Positions 23,013 through 34,886 of a stretch of 64,000 nucleotides of DNA are shown piece after piece. The translations under genes were made by a program, and so were the position numbers. The notes under the pieces were generated by a model. The model was not told where the DNA came from. It searched no databases and was given only the letters and a program-made list of their open reading frames with translations. This DNA comes from Tethya wilhelma. Its lineage: Eukaryota; Porifera; Demospongiae; Tethyida; Tethyidae. Within the stretch, counting starts at the first letter, position 1, and each line of letters begins with the position of its first letter. The stretch lies in the NCBI GenBank assembly GCA_964030475.1, contig CAXIPT010000003.1, positions 1,969,058 to 2,033,057 on the forward strand. The letters run 5' to 3'.

Positions 23013-23138
23013 CTTATTGACCAAACATTCGGTTTGTATGGAATATACTACAGTGCATTCACCCTCGGGCTATCGCCTTCGGGTATCAGGCACTGTATAT
23101 TCGGCCATACAAACCTCATGCACGCTTGGTCAATAACT
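23013..23138 (-). mobile_element. Short palindromic MITE, inverted second copy
   Basis: Reverse complement of the element at 20461 with a few substitutions: TTCGGTTTGTATGGAATATA … GCACTGTATATTCGGCCATA. Confidence 0.8.
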
Positions 23139-23156
23139 ATATAACACTGATGATGA

Positions 23157-23365
23157 TATAACACAAAATATTGGCGGGAATAAAATTTGGCAGATTGTCA
23201 AAAATTTCATGATTGGCAGATTTTATTTTGGCGTTTGTGCTTGCATATCAATATTATATGTGCATGCGCAAAAATGACTATTTGGCGGATTTAATATTGG
23301 CAGTCCTTACCAAAACCGCCAATCCGCCAATATTAAATCCGCCGAATTTTTGTGCTATATACGGT
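23157..23365. mobile_element. ACCGTATAGC-ended MITE, GGCGGATTTAATATTGGC subfamily
   Basis: The right end (GTGCTATATACGGT) is the inverse of the ACCGTATAGCACAAAATATTGG end seen at 59498; the left end is eroded. The interior is built from CCGCCAATATTAAATCCGCC-type inverted words. Confidence 0.7.
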
Positions 23366-23610
23366 ACATATTATCTTAGTGTGTGGCAAATATTCGAACA
23401 ATTTTTAGGTGAGCTTTTCATGAATTACTGACACCTTATAATGCATGCAGTTATAGTTACTCACACCCAATCCATGTTCACTTCGGAAGTCAATTAGTGT
23501 CTATGAATATAGTAGTATATACTACTATTCATACTATTCTACTAATCCCAGCTAGATTTCCAAATTTTTTCCCAATGAACTGCATGTCCATGTAACAATT
23601 ACCGTATAGC

Positions 23611-23860
23611 AGGAAATTTTCGCAGGTCCAAATTTTCGGGATAAAGCATGTATATAGGAACGCTAGTTTGTTTTTTCGCGGTTCAAATTTTCGCGGATTC
23701 TACATCAAGCAATGATGCACGTGCGCATACGCAAGTGCTATTCGAGTCACGTGTTCAAATTTTGGCTTTGAAGTAATGCCGTATAGCGGAAATTTTCGCA
23801 GGGTTCAAATTTTCGCGATTTTCGCGGTGGCGATCTGACCGCGAACGCCAAGATCCTACC
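23611..23860. mobile_element. Two partial ACCGTATAGC-ended elements in direct orientation
   Basis: ACCGTATAGCAGGAAATTTTCGCAGG at 23611 and GCCGTATAGCGGAAATTTTCGCAGG at 23779 share the same left end and a TTCGCGG interior; neither right end is intact. Confidence 0.6.
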
Positions 23861-24701
23861 AAACATGTCTTATGTTATTATAATTATACTCTCCAAAAGT
23901 ATTCACGTGACTATTGAATGTGAATGTTAAGAGTATATGTGTCTATTACCTCTCTCTATTTGGAGATGCAATATATCAAATTGACACTCATACTGCTCCC
24001 GTGGATGTGAACCTTGAACCCTGCTCTCTCGATAAACAGGCATGATACAGTATCTCTTGAGATAAGATATCTCCTGGTGAGTCACGTACATACTGTGCAA
24101 ATGGCACCTGGAGTTAGTATAATGTGTATTCATCAACCCACAAATAATTGTGAAAGTTATATCCGTACACACATTCTGATATAATAGACAGTTTTAATAA
24201 TATATGCATATAAGTGTAAAGCTCTTATAATGGCCAGCATATGCATGTATGCTATTCTGGTAGGCAACCACACACACTGAATCAATAATGCAGCATTAGT
24301 ATTTCTAGGGTACGCTAAACACAACGTTATAGTTTTAAGCCTCAATTCAAGGCTCCATCCTTGTAATACTTTATTCGAAGCTAAATATAGAGAGAAGTTT
24401 CGATGGGAACAAGCTAGGATATCAAACACAAGAAGTAAAGAGAATGACATGGAGTGTGATAATAAATCATTTGCATTCATGTTGTATAAGAAAGCCACTT
24501 ATAAGATTTATGCATGTAGGCTTATAGAAACAATGTTTGTCATTATTATGGTACCGTTGAAACAGATTGTGCTTACTGGACAAAAGGAAAACTGTATGTT
24601 TACATGTGCATACAAATTAAGGTAAAGAATAATTATATAATAGTAGCTAATGTCAGTACATGATGCCAACAGCATAAATTTAAAGTTATATCACCAATAA
24701 T
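23861..24701. other. Intergenic, no gene seen
   Basis: AT-rich; several short chance frames and no recognisable motifs. Confidence 0.45.
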
Positions 24702-26280
24702 CATACGTACAGTAGTACGTATAGTAGGAATGGGTCGACTGTCCCATAGACACAATACAAAATGTTGGTCACTATAAAAATCGAGCAAAACAAAATTAAC
24801 TCTTCAAACTTGCTCAGAGGCTCTCACTGACAGATTACTAATTGTATGCAAGGCTTAACACTCACAAAAACTTTACTCAGCGCTCGTAGAGAGCGCTAGT
24901 GGGAAGCCACAAGAGTGCCATTTTTTTGTTCATCTAACTTACGTACTTACTTACTTCCTAACTGACTTACTTGAAAAGCATTTCCAGAGAACCAGAATGT
25001 GTTGAGCCAACTTTGACAGCACAAAGTAAGTTCTTTTCATAGGTACTAGATTCCTTTATACCCGTTTTCAACACAAATAAGCCTAAACAAAAACTAGAGA
25101 GCTTTGAAACTTAGAGTATTAATTCATGTACTTCAATGTAGCCATCTTTAGGCCCAGATAAATTATGCTTTTTTTCCCTGCCTATTTTTCTTTTCTCTTC
25201 TGCCTTAAAGAACACCTGTTTTTCTTTCCCAAATTCTACCTATTTTGCTTCAATTACCGTATAGCCGGAAATATTGACGGGGATTTTAATTTGACGGTTT
25301 GACGGTCAAAGTCCAAATCGTCAAATTTAAATCTGCCAATATTTTGGGCACCGTATATGAATTTATTATGCGCACACGCAAATCGTCAAATTTAAATTCG
25401 TCAATATTTTTATTTTACGTTCTGCGGAGCAAACCGTCAAATTTTTTGACCGTCAATATTTCCGGCTATACGGTATGCTAGTAATTCTGCCACGGTGAAT
25501 AATGAGTTTCTTGATGGAAAGGAAACTATTAAATGACAATAGTAGGCAAAATAGGCAAAACTGTACACATTGATTGTTGTACTGAAGCATTTATTGACAG
25601 TTCAATATTGTCCTCCAGCCTATACTATTAGTCAAATTGCTCAAATAAACACACTGCCACTCAGTACAGGTCCTAGAATAATGATCCTTCATCTGTATGA
25701 GATGTTAGATTGTGCCTATTTTTCCAGAAAAATGCTCATTGCTTTCAGCTACCTATTTTGCTCAAAAATATGCCAGCAGAATTTATCTGGGCCTAGTCAT
25801 CTTTTAGGTAGAGTCCAAAGGTCATTTATCCACGTGGCATTTTTAATGTGCATGCGCATTAGCTGCTCTTGCAGACAATATAGCTGCTACTCAGATAACT
25901 CGAGCTTGTAGGGACTAACCAGTCTCTGATTGTCTCCACACTGTAGTGTTGAAAAAAGTGAATGAACAAGTAGTAAAAATTTTTAAAAAATAAGCAGTGT
26001 AGGAATGGGTAGTGCTGTAAAAAGTATTGGAACAAGGAATGGTCTCAATTTCGGCACATGACTACTTCATTTTTTGTACCCAGGTCTGGTGATAAAATGT
26101 GATATTCAAGTACAGATCATTCTTTAAAGCATTTAACTTTATAACAATTAGTTATGAGGGATCAAAACTGAAAATGAAGTAGTCATGTGCCGAAATTGAG
26201 ACCATTTCTTGTTCCAATACTTTTTACAGCACTATACCCATTCCTACACTGCTTATTTTTTAAAAATTTTTACTACTTGT
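24702..26280 (+). mobile_element. Composite non-autonomous transposon, longest copy
   Basis: Begins with the palindromic CATACGTACAGTAGTACGTATAG end, continues through TTGAGCCAACTTTGACAGC, CTAGAGAGCTTTGAAACTT and CCACACTGTAGTGTTGAAAA, and ends …AATTTTTACTACTTGT. Other copies lie at 2078, 30199 and (reversed) 33611. This copy is interrupted by a smaller element at 25256-25474 and carries an inverted pair of the GGAATGGG…AAAAAGTATTGG block near its right end. No transposase frame is visible. Confidence 0.75.
25256..25474. mobile_element. ACCGTATAGC-ended MITE, GACGGTC subfamily (219 bp)
   Basis: Ends ACCGTATAGCCGGAAATATT and AATATTTCCGGCTATACGGT are exact inverses. Inserted inside the larger element at 24702-26280, so it is younger than that copy. 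Confidence 0.9.
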
Positions 26281-27139
26281 ATTATTACTAAATAAATGTT
26301 TATACATAATCATTATATGTAGTCATCATGCTTGAATACAGGGTATGCGGCTACTATATGTAGTATAGCAACTATGAGTTGGCAAGACAGCAAACTCATT
26401 TAGTTTCAGGTTAGCAATTAAAACTTAATATCATCAAATGCATCCACAATAGTTAGGTGGAGCCGGACTACATGCACACAAAAAATTGGAAAAATAGCTC
26501 AGGCTCTGCCTGACATTATCTGTAAAGTTTGGCTCACTTAGGAGTGAGACTTCTTTGCTTGCTGTCTTGAGGCTCAACAAAGTAAGAGACTCTGGATCCT
26601 TCCTGTGCAAACAGCTCATCGATGAGATAATGGTAGCGAGCAGAGTTGGTCGATTGGAAGGTACGCAATAAAACCTGTAGTGTATGGGCCAGGTAAGAGT
26701 GTGCGTGTCAAGGTGGCATACAATAACCATGAACTCTCAATCTCATATTGCACCTGGATGTTGAGTGTTCAATCTCTACCGGCATGCATTAACTAGCAAC
26801 AAAAGAAAAAATATTTGTATGCCAGTATGCATGTATGTGCATACTGATACACATGCATGTATCAATCAAGTTATTTCAGTACTATAGCTGACACAATAAT
26901 TCCAAGAAATGCAATTATAACCATGCATCATAATATGGGAAAAAAACCAAATTACTAGGAAATCTTTTACAAACCACTTTACTCTATCCACATCCTCATG
27001 TGGATTGGACCTTTGTAAGGGTGTACAGCAGATTGCATGAGAAACCAATTATACTACAAATTATATAGCTGTTTCAATTTAGTAGCACAGCAGGTGGCCA
27101 CTGGCTTAGTTTCAAAACAGGAAAATGAATGTAGAAAAG
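26281..27139. other. Intergenic, no convincing gene
   Basis: A minus-strand stretch near 26440-26740 has several short open segments but no complete exon with good splice sites and a recognisable motif. Confidence 0.4.
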
Positions 27140-28210
27140 ACATTAGTTTACTCTATCCACATCCCAATGTGGGTTGTAACTTGGGCCATATATATAACTT
27201 TTCCACCTTGATATGAGTCGGGACTAATCGATGGCTACATATATCTATGTGACCTTGAAACAAAGGTACAATGGACCAAAAGGATGTGTTTATATTCTCA
27301 TAAATGTCTAATCAACCAGGTAAACTCACTGGATTAGATATATATTGTCTCAGTGTTGTTTTGTAGTATCCGATCCTAACATTTCCACCTTAATATGGAC
27401 CGATGACTATATGACAGGGAAACAAAAGTTAAAAGTATCTAATGCACATGTTTCACAAGCTAAAAAATGTCTGTATAACCAGTTAAACTCACTGGATTGA
27501 GTATATAATCTCTCTGTGTTGATTTGTGTTATCCGATCCTATAACTTTTCCATTTTGATATGCCCGGGACTGATCAATGGCTACATAGACTATGTGACTG
27601 GAAACAAAGGAACAAAGGACCTAAAAGCACATGTTTATATGCTCATAAATGTCTAATTAACCTGGTTAACTCACTGGATAAGGTATATAGTCTCTCAGTG
27701 TTGATTTGTGTTATCCGATCCTAACAATTTCTCCTTGATGTGGAGCGACGACTACATATATATGTGTGACTGGGAATCATAGTTTAAAAGTATCTAATGA
27801 ACATGTTTCACATGGTTGCAAATGTCCCAATAACCAGTTAAATTTGGCTATGTAATCTCTCAGTCTTGATTTGTGGTATCGGATCCTGGCTACATTTTTA
27901 GTCACCATGACATGGACTGATGGTTATTTTTACTTTTACGAGCATATTAAACACATTCATTACATCCCTCTTACCTTTAATTCCTAGCCAAATTGCTATA
28001 TTTAGTCAAACTCACTTGAATGGGTATCTAATCTCTTTGTGTTGGTTTGTGGTATTGGATCCTAAAATTTTTGACGTACATTGACGGCTGCTTATATGTA
28101 TGTAGCTGATCATTGAAGGTAAGGGGGATGCAATTCACACCATTTACATGCTTATAGATGTTTCAATAACCATTTAAACTTACTCAAATTAATTATTATC
28201 CAATTTTCCT
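27140..28210. repeat. Degenerate tandem array, about 170-bp units
   Basis: The phrase TATCCGATCCTAAC with preceding CTCAGTGTTGATTTGTG recurs at about 27368, 27531, 27713, 27878 and 28054 (spacing 163-182 bp). Each unit also carries ACTCACTGGATTxGxTATAT and AACATGTTTCAC-type words. Divergence between units is substantial, so the array is old. Confidence 0.85.
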
Positions 28211-28233
28211 ATCACTCTGTAGCTTTATATACA

Positions 28234-28263
28234 ACCCCCCCCCCCCCCCCACCACACACACAC
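28234..28263. repeat. Poly-C tract followed by (CA)n
   Basis: A run of 17 C followed by ACCACACACACACACC at the end of the tandem array. Confidence 0.8.
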
Positions 28264-28903
28264 CCAGTTATAAACCGTTTCTTACGTGGCATTGGGTCCT
28301 TTGAGGTCTTGTGGCTGTCAGCTAGATATGTCACTAATTTCCTCCCTTGAAGTTTCATCCAGTTCTAGCTTCCTGAGCGCTTAGCCTTGTCCTGTGTCCC
28401 GAACTAGCAAGGTGATTAGTACGCACCGCACTGACACTACGCACGTACGTACGTACGTACCACCGGTACCCACCCGATCGACTGCGCAGCGCTTATGCCG
28501 GCAGTGCAGTGACGATGGGGTTACGGTGAAATTTAGTCAGATCCTATTGTGCGGTCCATTGCCACTTTTCGATACATATAATAATACGGAGAGAAGGTTA
28601 GCCACTAAAATTTAACCCCTTTTCTACGAGTAAATCGTGTGATCAGTTTGAGATTTAATTTTTTTTCTCTGTAAACCAGTGACCGTCCAGAATCTTTGTT
28701 TGTGCTCTGTGTCCCTCGGGTTGTGTTAGTGTACGCCAAGAGATCCAGAGTGATGAAGATCAACGCTGAACATTCAATGCAGGTAGACTTATAAAAATAA
28801 GACTCTACAAGTCAATATCTCAAGTTATTGAGTCAAATTGACAACAGCTTACTTACTTGTTTATTTTTTTGATTCTAGTACACAATACAGTTGATTTGAC
28901 CAT

Positions 28904-29800
28904 ATGGCTGACATCAATACATCGTACTGTGAGACACCACAGAAAGCCAAGTTCAGGTCTTTGCCTGCTGTCTGTTCAAGTTGTGGTTGCTATGATGCTC
29001 TTCTATTTACTCAGTTAAAGGTTAGTTTAAGTTAAATCAGTCGTACAGAGTGATTGATGTTTATCTCATCATATGCATAGTATTATTGTTCCGGGCCCAT
29101 ATTCCTTCTTTGTAAATATTTTCACAAGGGGTGGTCACAACCATACCTGCCATAGGACCGTTTGCGACCGCGGTCAAGAATCTTGACCACCCAAAATTGG
29201 CCTTGACCTCTTGACCATAGGCTAAAAACCTTTTTGACTCCTCGACTTGACTGCAATAAAATGAGCGGTCCCCAATTTTGTAGTGCCACACCTCTTAATT
29301 AGCCCAGCGATTATCGTCTTGACCCTTTGACCAATCACATTTTTGGGCCTTGACCTGTTGACCGACACTTTGATCGCGGTCGCAAACGGTCCTATGGCAA
29401 GTATGGTTGTGACCACCCCTTGTTTCATATTTAATTTTGCGAATGAGCTAGGAGGAGCCTGGGAAAGCAGCTGTAAATTGTATAGTATTGTCTGTACTAT
29501 AGTTCTTAGCCTGTCCCGGCCTATAGACATTCATACACTCAAACCTTCAAAATGGACACTTTGGGGACACTTTTTGTAATGCTTCAATATACGAATTGGA
29601 ATTTTGGGTAACCAAGAATCGTCCACAGTCCGAGGTTCTACTGCATGTAGCTATAATTGTAATAATCAGGTTCTTTTAGTACTAGCTATATATAATCATT
29701 CTGTTTCAACTTGCAGGTTTTGATCTGGAGTAGGAAGAATATCTACCTGATAGAGGAATATATTTTTGGAGCATCTTACCTCAATCTCACAATGTTATAA
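28904..29800 (+). CDS. Possible small two-exon gene of unknown function (66 residues)
   Basis: Exon A (28904-29020) starts MADINTSYCETPQKAKFRSL with a CSSCGCYD cysteine cluster and ends at AAAG|GTTAGT. Exon B (29717-29800) follows TTGCAG and reads VLIWSRKNIYLIEEYIFGAS to a TAA. Both junctions are phase 0. A 5' leader exon with ATG at 28753 would encode only a 16-codon upstream frame if spliced (donor after 28782, acceptor at 28878). No family is recognised. The intron holds a clean MITE. Treat as a candidate. Confidence 0.3.
29125..29422. mobile_element. MITE with about 50-bp terminal inverted repeats and a TTTCA target duplication
   Basis: Ends CAAGGGGTGGTCACAACCAT and its inverse ATGGTTGTGACCACCCCTTG, extending inward through the GGACCGTTTGCGACCGCGGTC block on both sides. 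TTTCA flanks each end directly. About 298 bp, no coding capacity; interior rich in CTTGACC words. Confidence 0.9.
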
Positions 29801-30198
29801 AAATTAATATTGTTGCAGCATATTAGTGCATTCATGGTATAGCTATGTTTCACTACCAGTGAACTTGGACAATCCATCTCAGTAAATAAAACTATGATCA
29901 ATATTTTTAGCCATGCATGTCATAGAATCTGACAGCATCAAAGTCCAGTGAGAGGGGGGCAGTAATTACATGCACTGGCATGTGCATGTAACTTCTGGGT
30001 CATCAGTTGTCAGTGACAATGTAAATTTATACTGAAAATATTATATGCAAGAGAATTAATTCAGACAATGATTCATATTCCAAGTTATGCCTGCAGTAAA
30101 AAGATACTGCTGTAAGTGAAGTACACACTGATTAATTTCAACAGTCACAAAAGGGTTAATAGCGAATTTTTAAATTGGCTAACCTTCTCTCCCTAACG

Positions 30199-31093
30199 CC
30201 ACTATAAAAATCTAGTCAAACAAAATTAAACCTTCAAAGTTGCTAAGAGGTTCTTACTGACAGATTACCAACTGCATGCAAGGCCTAAAACTCACAAAAA
30301 CTTTCCTCAGCACTCGTAGAGAGTAACGGGAAGCCACCATAGTGCCATTTTTGCCCTAACGTACGTACGTACTTTCTGACTGACTTATTTCCAGAGAACC
30401 AGAATGTGTTGAGCCAACTTTGACAGCACAAAGTAAGTTCTTTTCATAGGTACTACATTCCTAGACACTCGTTTTCATTATAAATAGGCCTAAACAAAAA
30501 CTAGAGAGCTTTGAAACTTGGTGTATAAATTCATATACTACAATGCAGCCATCTTTGCAGTTAGAGTTCAAAGGTCATTACCCACGTGGCATTATTATGC
30601 GCATGCGCATTAGCCTCCAGCATAAAGTAGTGCAGGTAGCTGCTACTTAAGCTTTTTGTAGGGACTAACCAGTCTCTAATAGTTTCCACACTGTAGTGTT
30701 CAAAAAAAGTAAATGAACAAGTAGTAATTTAAAAAATTTCAAAAAAAATAAAAAGTGTAGGAATGGGCAGTTTGATAAAAAGTATTGGAACAAGGCATGT
30801 CTCAATTTTGGCACATGACTACTTCATTTTTATACCCAACTCTTGGCTGACAGTCCAGTTTAAGTTACCTGTCTATTATAGTTTACTACACTGCTTAGCC
30901 TACTAATTAGTAGCAATAATAAGCTATGTTACATACAAATCATTGCTTTTACAACTCTAAGGATCCACATGAGGGAATGGGCAGTTCGGTAAAAAGTATT
31001 GGAACAAGGCATGTCTCAATTTTGGCACATGACTACTTCCTTTTTATCCTTGGTCCCACACTTTTCATTTTTTTTGAAATTTTTACTACTTGT
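30199..31093 (+). mobile_element. Composite non-autonomous transposon, 5'-truncated copy
   Basis: Begins mid-element at CACTATAAAAATCTAGTC and follows the order of the 24702 copy through GAGCCAACTTTGACAGC and CACACTGTAGTG to the AATGGGCAGT blocks at 30757 and 30975 and the terminal ACTACTTGT. Confidence 0.75.
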
Positions 31094-31164
31094 ATATACT
31101 AGCTATAAACAGTCATACATGTGTAATGCTTATGCATTTGAATTGATAAACTAACTATAGCTGA

Positions 31165-31584
31165 CCTCTTAATTGCAGTTCTTCATCCTCCATCTAATTC
31201 TTGAGTGGTAGGAGTGGACTCTGAAGGAACTGCTTTGAGGTGGGCTAATGGGGTGTTTGTGAGAAGTGGCCAGTCCAAATTAAGTCTCCTATCTTGGTGT
31301 GACCATGCAGAAGAGTTGAGGAAAATGTTACCATGCAGGCTTCAAGTTTAGCATGAATATATCATACCCTAGCCTACACAAGAAGATGAATTACGAGATA
31401 ATACACACACAAGTATACTATTCATCAAGGCCTTCTCCTAGCTATAAAGGGCATGAATTTGTAATTTGTAAGGTTGTCAATCTTTACCAGCCTGATTACA
31501 AATGATAGCAGCAACATTGAGGAGGAGCAAGAGACAGATCTGCATGAAGCTCCAGTAGTACTTCCGCCCGCCATCTTCTGACAT
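31165..31584 (-). CDS. Possible fragment of a type II membrane protein
   Basis: A candidate first exon (31488-31584) reads MSEDGGRKYYWSFMQICLLL followed by a hydrophobic run ending AAIICNQA and a GTAAAG donor in phase 1. A second open stretch near 31180-31345 on the same strand (…FLNSSAWSHQDRRLNLDWPL…) needs a phase 2 entry, so the two do not join cleanly. No family recognised; it may be a remnant. Confidence 0.25.
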
Positions 31585-31694
31585 TTCCAGACCTGTCAGA
31601 AGATCAACTAGAAAAGAAGACAGCCTGACTACTATAGGGAAGAGAAAGCATTAATCTGACGATAGATCACGACCCAACCAGCGTGAAAAAAGCT

Positions 31695-33010
31695 TTCAAC
31701 TGATAGATATAGAATGCCATTTTTTTGGATAAATTTAGTAATACAAAGTAGGTTCAATTCATAACCTTTATACAAGTCCTATAATTATACTGGCAATAGT
31801 CCCATTCATATTCAGTATTAATGGGCCAGGTGCTAGTTTCGCCTGGGTTTAGCAATTCATAACAGAACGGATATCGTTTGAATATGCTCTTATCGCACAG
31901 AAAGTAATGATATACCTCTCAATTCCTTACAACCATCCTATGATCCTACTCTCAAATAATTTTTATAGATAAGGTGTTTTTAGGTGCAATAAATACATAT
32001 TTTGGATTATTATCAGTCACGGAATGGTTTATTCTTTGAAAATGGAACTTGTACCTTAGTAACCAGTATAAAATGAGCTTTTAAATGATATATAGAATGC
32101 CATCTTTTACATAAATTTAGATGATACAAAGTTGGGTCAATTCATAACCCCTGTATATAAGTTCTACTGGAAATAGTCTGATTAATATTTAGTACTTAAG
32201 GGCGAGGTATTAGTTTGGCCTAGGTTTAGCAATTCATAACAAAATAAATATCATTTGAATGCTCTCATTGTACAGAATGTAATTGTATACCTCTCAATTT
32301 CGTACGACCATTCTACTCTGAAATATAGACAAGGTGGTTTAAGGTGCTTTTTTGTACTTAGTACACATTTTGGATTATTATCAATGATGGTTTGTTCTTT
32401 GAAAATGCAACTTGAACCATAAGGATTGTAACCAGCATAAAACTAACTTTCAAATGATATATAGAATGCCATCTATTTAGATAAAATTAGAGGATACAAA
32501 GTTGGTTCAATTCATAACTCTTGTATAAGTCCTACTTGCAATAGTTCGATTCATATTCAGTATATAATTATGCTTAAAGGCCAGATGCTATAATTTGGCC
32601 TTGGTTTAGCATGCAATTCATAACAAAGTGGATATATCATTTGAATGCTTTTATTTCGCAGAATTTAATGGTATACCTCTCTTTTATTATGACCATCGTA
32701 CTCTAAAAAATAGACAAGGTGTTTTTAGGTGCTTTTTGTATTTAGTACACATTTTAGATTATTATCAATGAATGGTTTATTCTTTGAAAATGCAACTTGT
32801 ACCTTTGTAACCAGCATAAATCAAGCTTTCAAATGATACATAGAATGCCATCTTTTAAATATTACTTAGATGATACAAAGTTGGTTCAATTCATAACCCC
32901 TATACAAATCCTATTAGAAATAGTAAAATTCATATTCAGTACTTATGGACGAGGTGCTAGTTTGGCCTAGGTTTAGCAATTTATAACAAAATGGATATCA
33001 TTTGATGTTG
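31695..33010. repeat. Tandem array, about 375-bp units (roughly 3.5 copies)
   Basis: AGAATGCCAT occurs at 31711, 32094, 32463 and 32842 (spacing 369-383), each followed in order by AGTTGGTTCAATTCATAAC, TAGTTTGGCCTAGGTTTAGC and ATTTTGGATTATTATCA. No coding potential. Confidence 0.9.
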
Positions 33011-33610
33011 TTCCTAGCCATGCGCCCTCGTTTGAATGGTATCAGTGAAGTTAATGTTTATGCCTAAAGCCATTCAAGACAATACTGTAACACTAATTAT
33101 TTTTAAATTAGTTGTTCATGCATTCATTCATTCTGCTCACATGTACCCTCTAAGTAAACATTGTTTCACACATGTCTATAGAGTCTGTAAATCGAGTTGT
33201 TAGTCCTGTGTTATTCTAGTCAAAGATTGTAAGTTAACATAATTATGTATGTGAGTGTGTCTGCAGGAATCTATGCTGTTAAGCTACAAGTTAATTATTG
33301 TCATTCAATCAAAGTGTTACTCTCTGTACATCAAAGTTCAAACTAGCTGGCAAGCTGCGCTCAGCTTGGCCACACTTAGCTATGCTCTGAGAGAATTACA
33401 AACACTCAATCAAATCGAAAATTAGCTACAAACTACAAATCAATTCTTAGAGAGGAAACTATTATCATGGATGTTTCTGATCATGAATTTTGAAAGCAGG
33501 TCAGGAAATTTTCTTAGAAATCATGTGTTTAGTTAATTGTCGATGTCAGTGTGGTTATGTTTTGACTCTTACGGACTGCATGTTTGTTTATGTGTTCACA
33601 TGCACATGAC
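33011..33610. other. Intergenic, no gene seen
   Basis: AT-rich single-copy-looking sequence between the tandem array and the next transposon. Confidence 0.45.
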
Positions 33611-34632
33611 ACAAGTAGCAAAAATTTTAAAAAATTAGCATTGTAGGAATGGGCAGTGCTGTAAAAAGTATTGGAACAAGGCATGTCTCAATTTCGGGCA
33701 CATGACTACTTCATTTTCATTTTTGATCCCTCAATTATTGTTGTCAATGGTTTCAGAATTATATATCTGTATAGATGAAGTTTATCAAGTGAGCAACAGT
33801 ATCACGTATAATAATGGTTCAAATTCTTGCCAATCTTATCACTTGGCTAAATAGTGGAATAAAGTATAGCAGGCAGGATTAGATTATACTGCCCATGACT
33901 TGAACACAAAAAAATGAAGTAGTCATGTGCCCGAAATTGAGACATGCCTTGTTCCAATACTTTTTACAGCACTGCCCATTCCTACAATGCTAATTTTTTA
34001 AAATTTTTGCTACTTGTTCATTCACTTTTTTCAACACTACAGTGTGAATATACTGCCGTTAGAGACTAGTTAGTCCCTACAAAAAGCTTGAGTAGCAGCT
34101 ACATGCATTGTAATGCTAGAGTAACTAATGCGCATGCGCATTCAATGACACGTGGATAAATAATGAATGACCTTTGAACTCTACCTACAGGAAGATTGCT
34201 ACGTTGAAGTACATCAATTTATATGCTAAGTTTTAAAGCTTTCTAGTTTTTGTTTAGGCTTATTTGTGATGAAAACGAGTATCACGGAACGCAGTTCCCT
34301 TGAAAAGGACTTACCTAGTGCTGTCAAAGTTGGCTCCACACTTTCTGGTTCTCTGAAAACTGTGTTCAAGTAAGTCAGTCAGTACGTACGTAAGTACGTT
34401 AGGAGAACAAAAATGGCACTATTGTGGCTTCCCACTAGCGCTCTCTACGAGTGCCCAGTGAAGTTTCTGTGAGCTTCAGGCCTTGCATGCAGTTGGTAAT
34501 CTGTTGGGGAGAGCCTTTGAGCAAGTTTGAGGGCTTAATTTTGTTTTGCTAGATTTTTATGGTGATAAACATTTTGTATTGGGTCTATGAGACATGTGGC
34601 CCATTCCTACTATACGTACTACCGTACGTATG
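33611..34632 (-). mobile_element. Composite non-autonomous transposon, full-length inverted copy
   Basis: Reads in reverse from ACAAGTAGCAAAAATTTT at 33611 to the palindromic ACTACCGTACGTATG end at 34632, with all internal landmarks of the 24702 copy. At 1,022 bp it is the best template for the family consensus. Confidence 0.8.
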
Positions 34633-34886
34633 ATTATGTTTTCAATAGCAGCTAGCTAGAGCACTGCAGCAATAGTAATACTGGTTTTGTTTTCGGTCAT
34701 ATACTCACAGTATGTATAGAAAACTTTGGGAATCCTTTCTAGTTTCAATAGCTGCATGCCCATACTCCATCAGTCAATGGTTAGTTTGATCCAGGTGATA
34801 AGTCGTCGATTACTGTCAGTGAATTATTAATAATTATTATTCAGTGCTGTGCATAAAATTAATTGTTACAGCAGCTATATTATAGA

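Noticed and set aside
28440..28462. ACGTACGTACGT runs as a possible regulatory array
   Set aside because: A simple tetranucleotide repeat; the same words occur in transposon ends.
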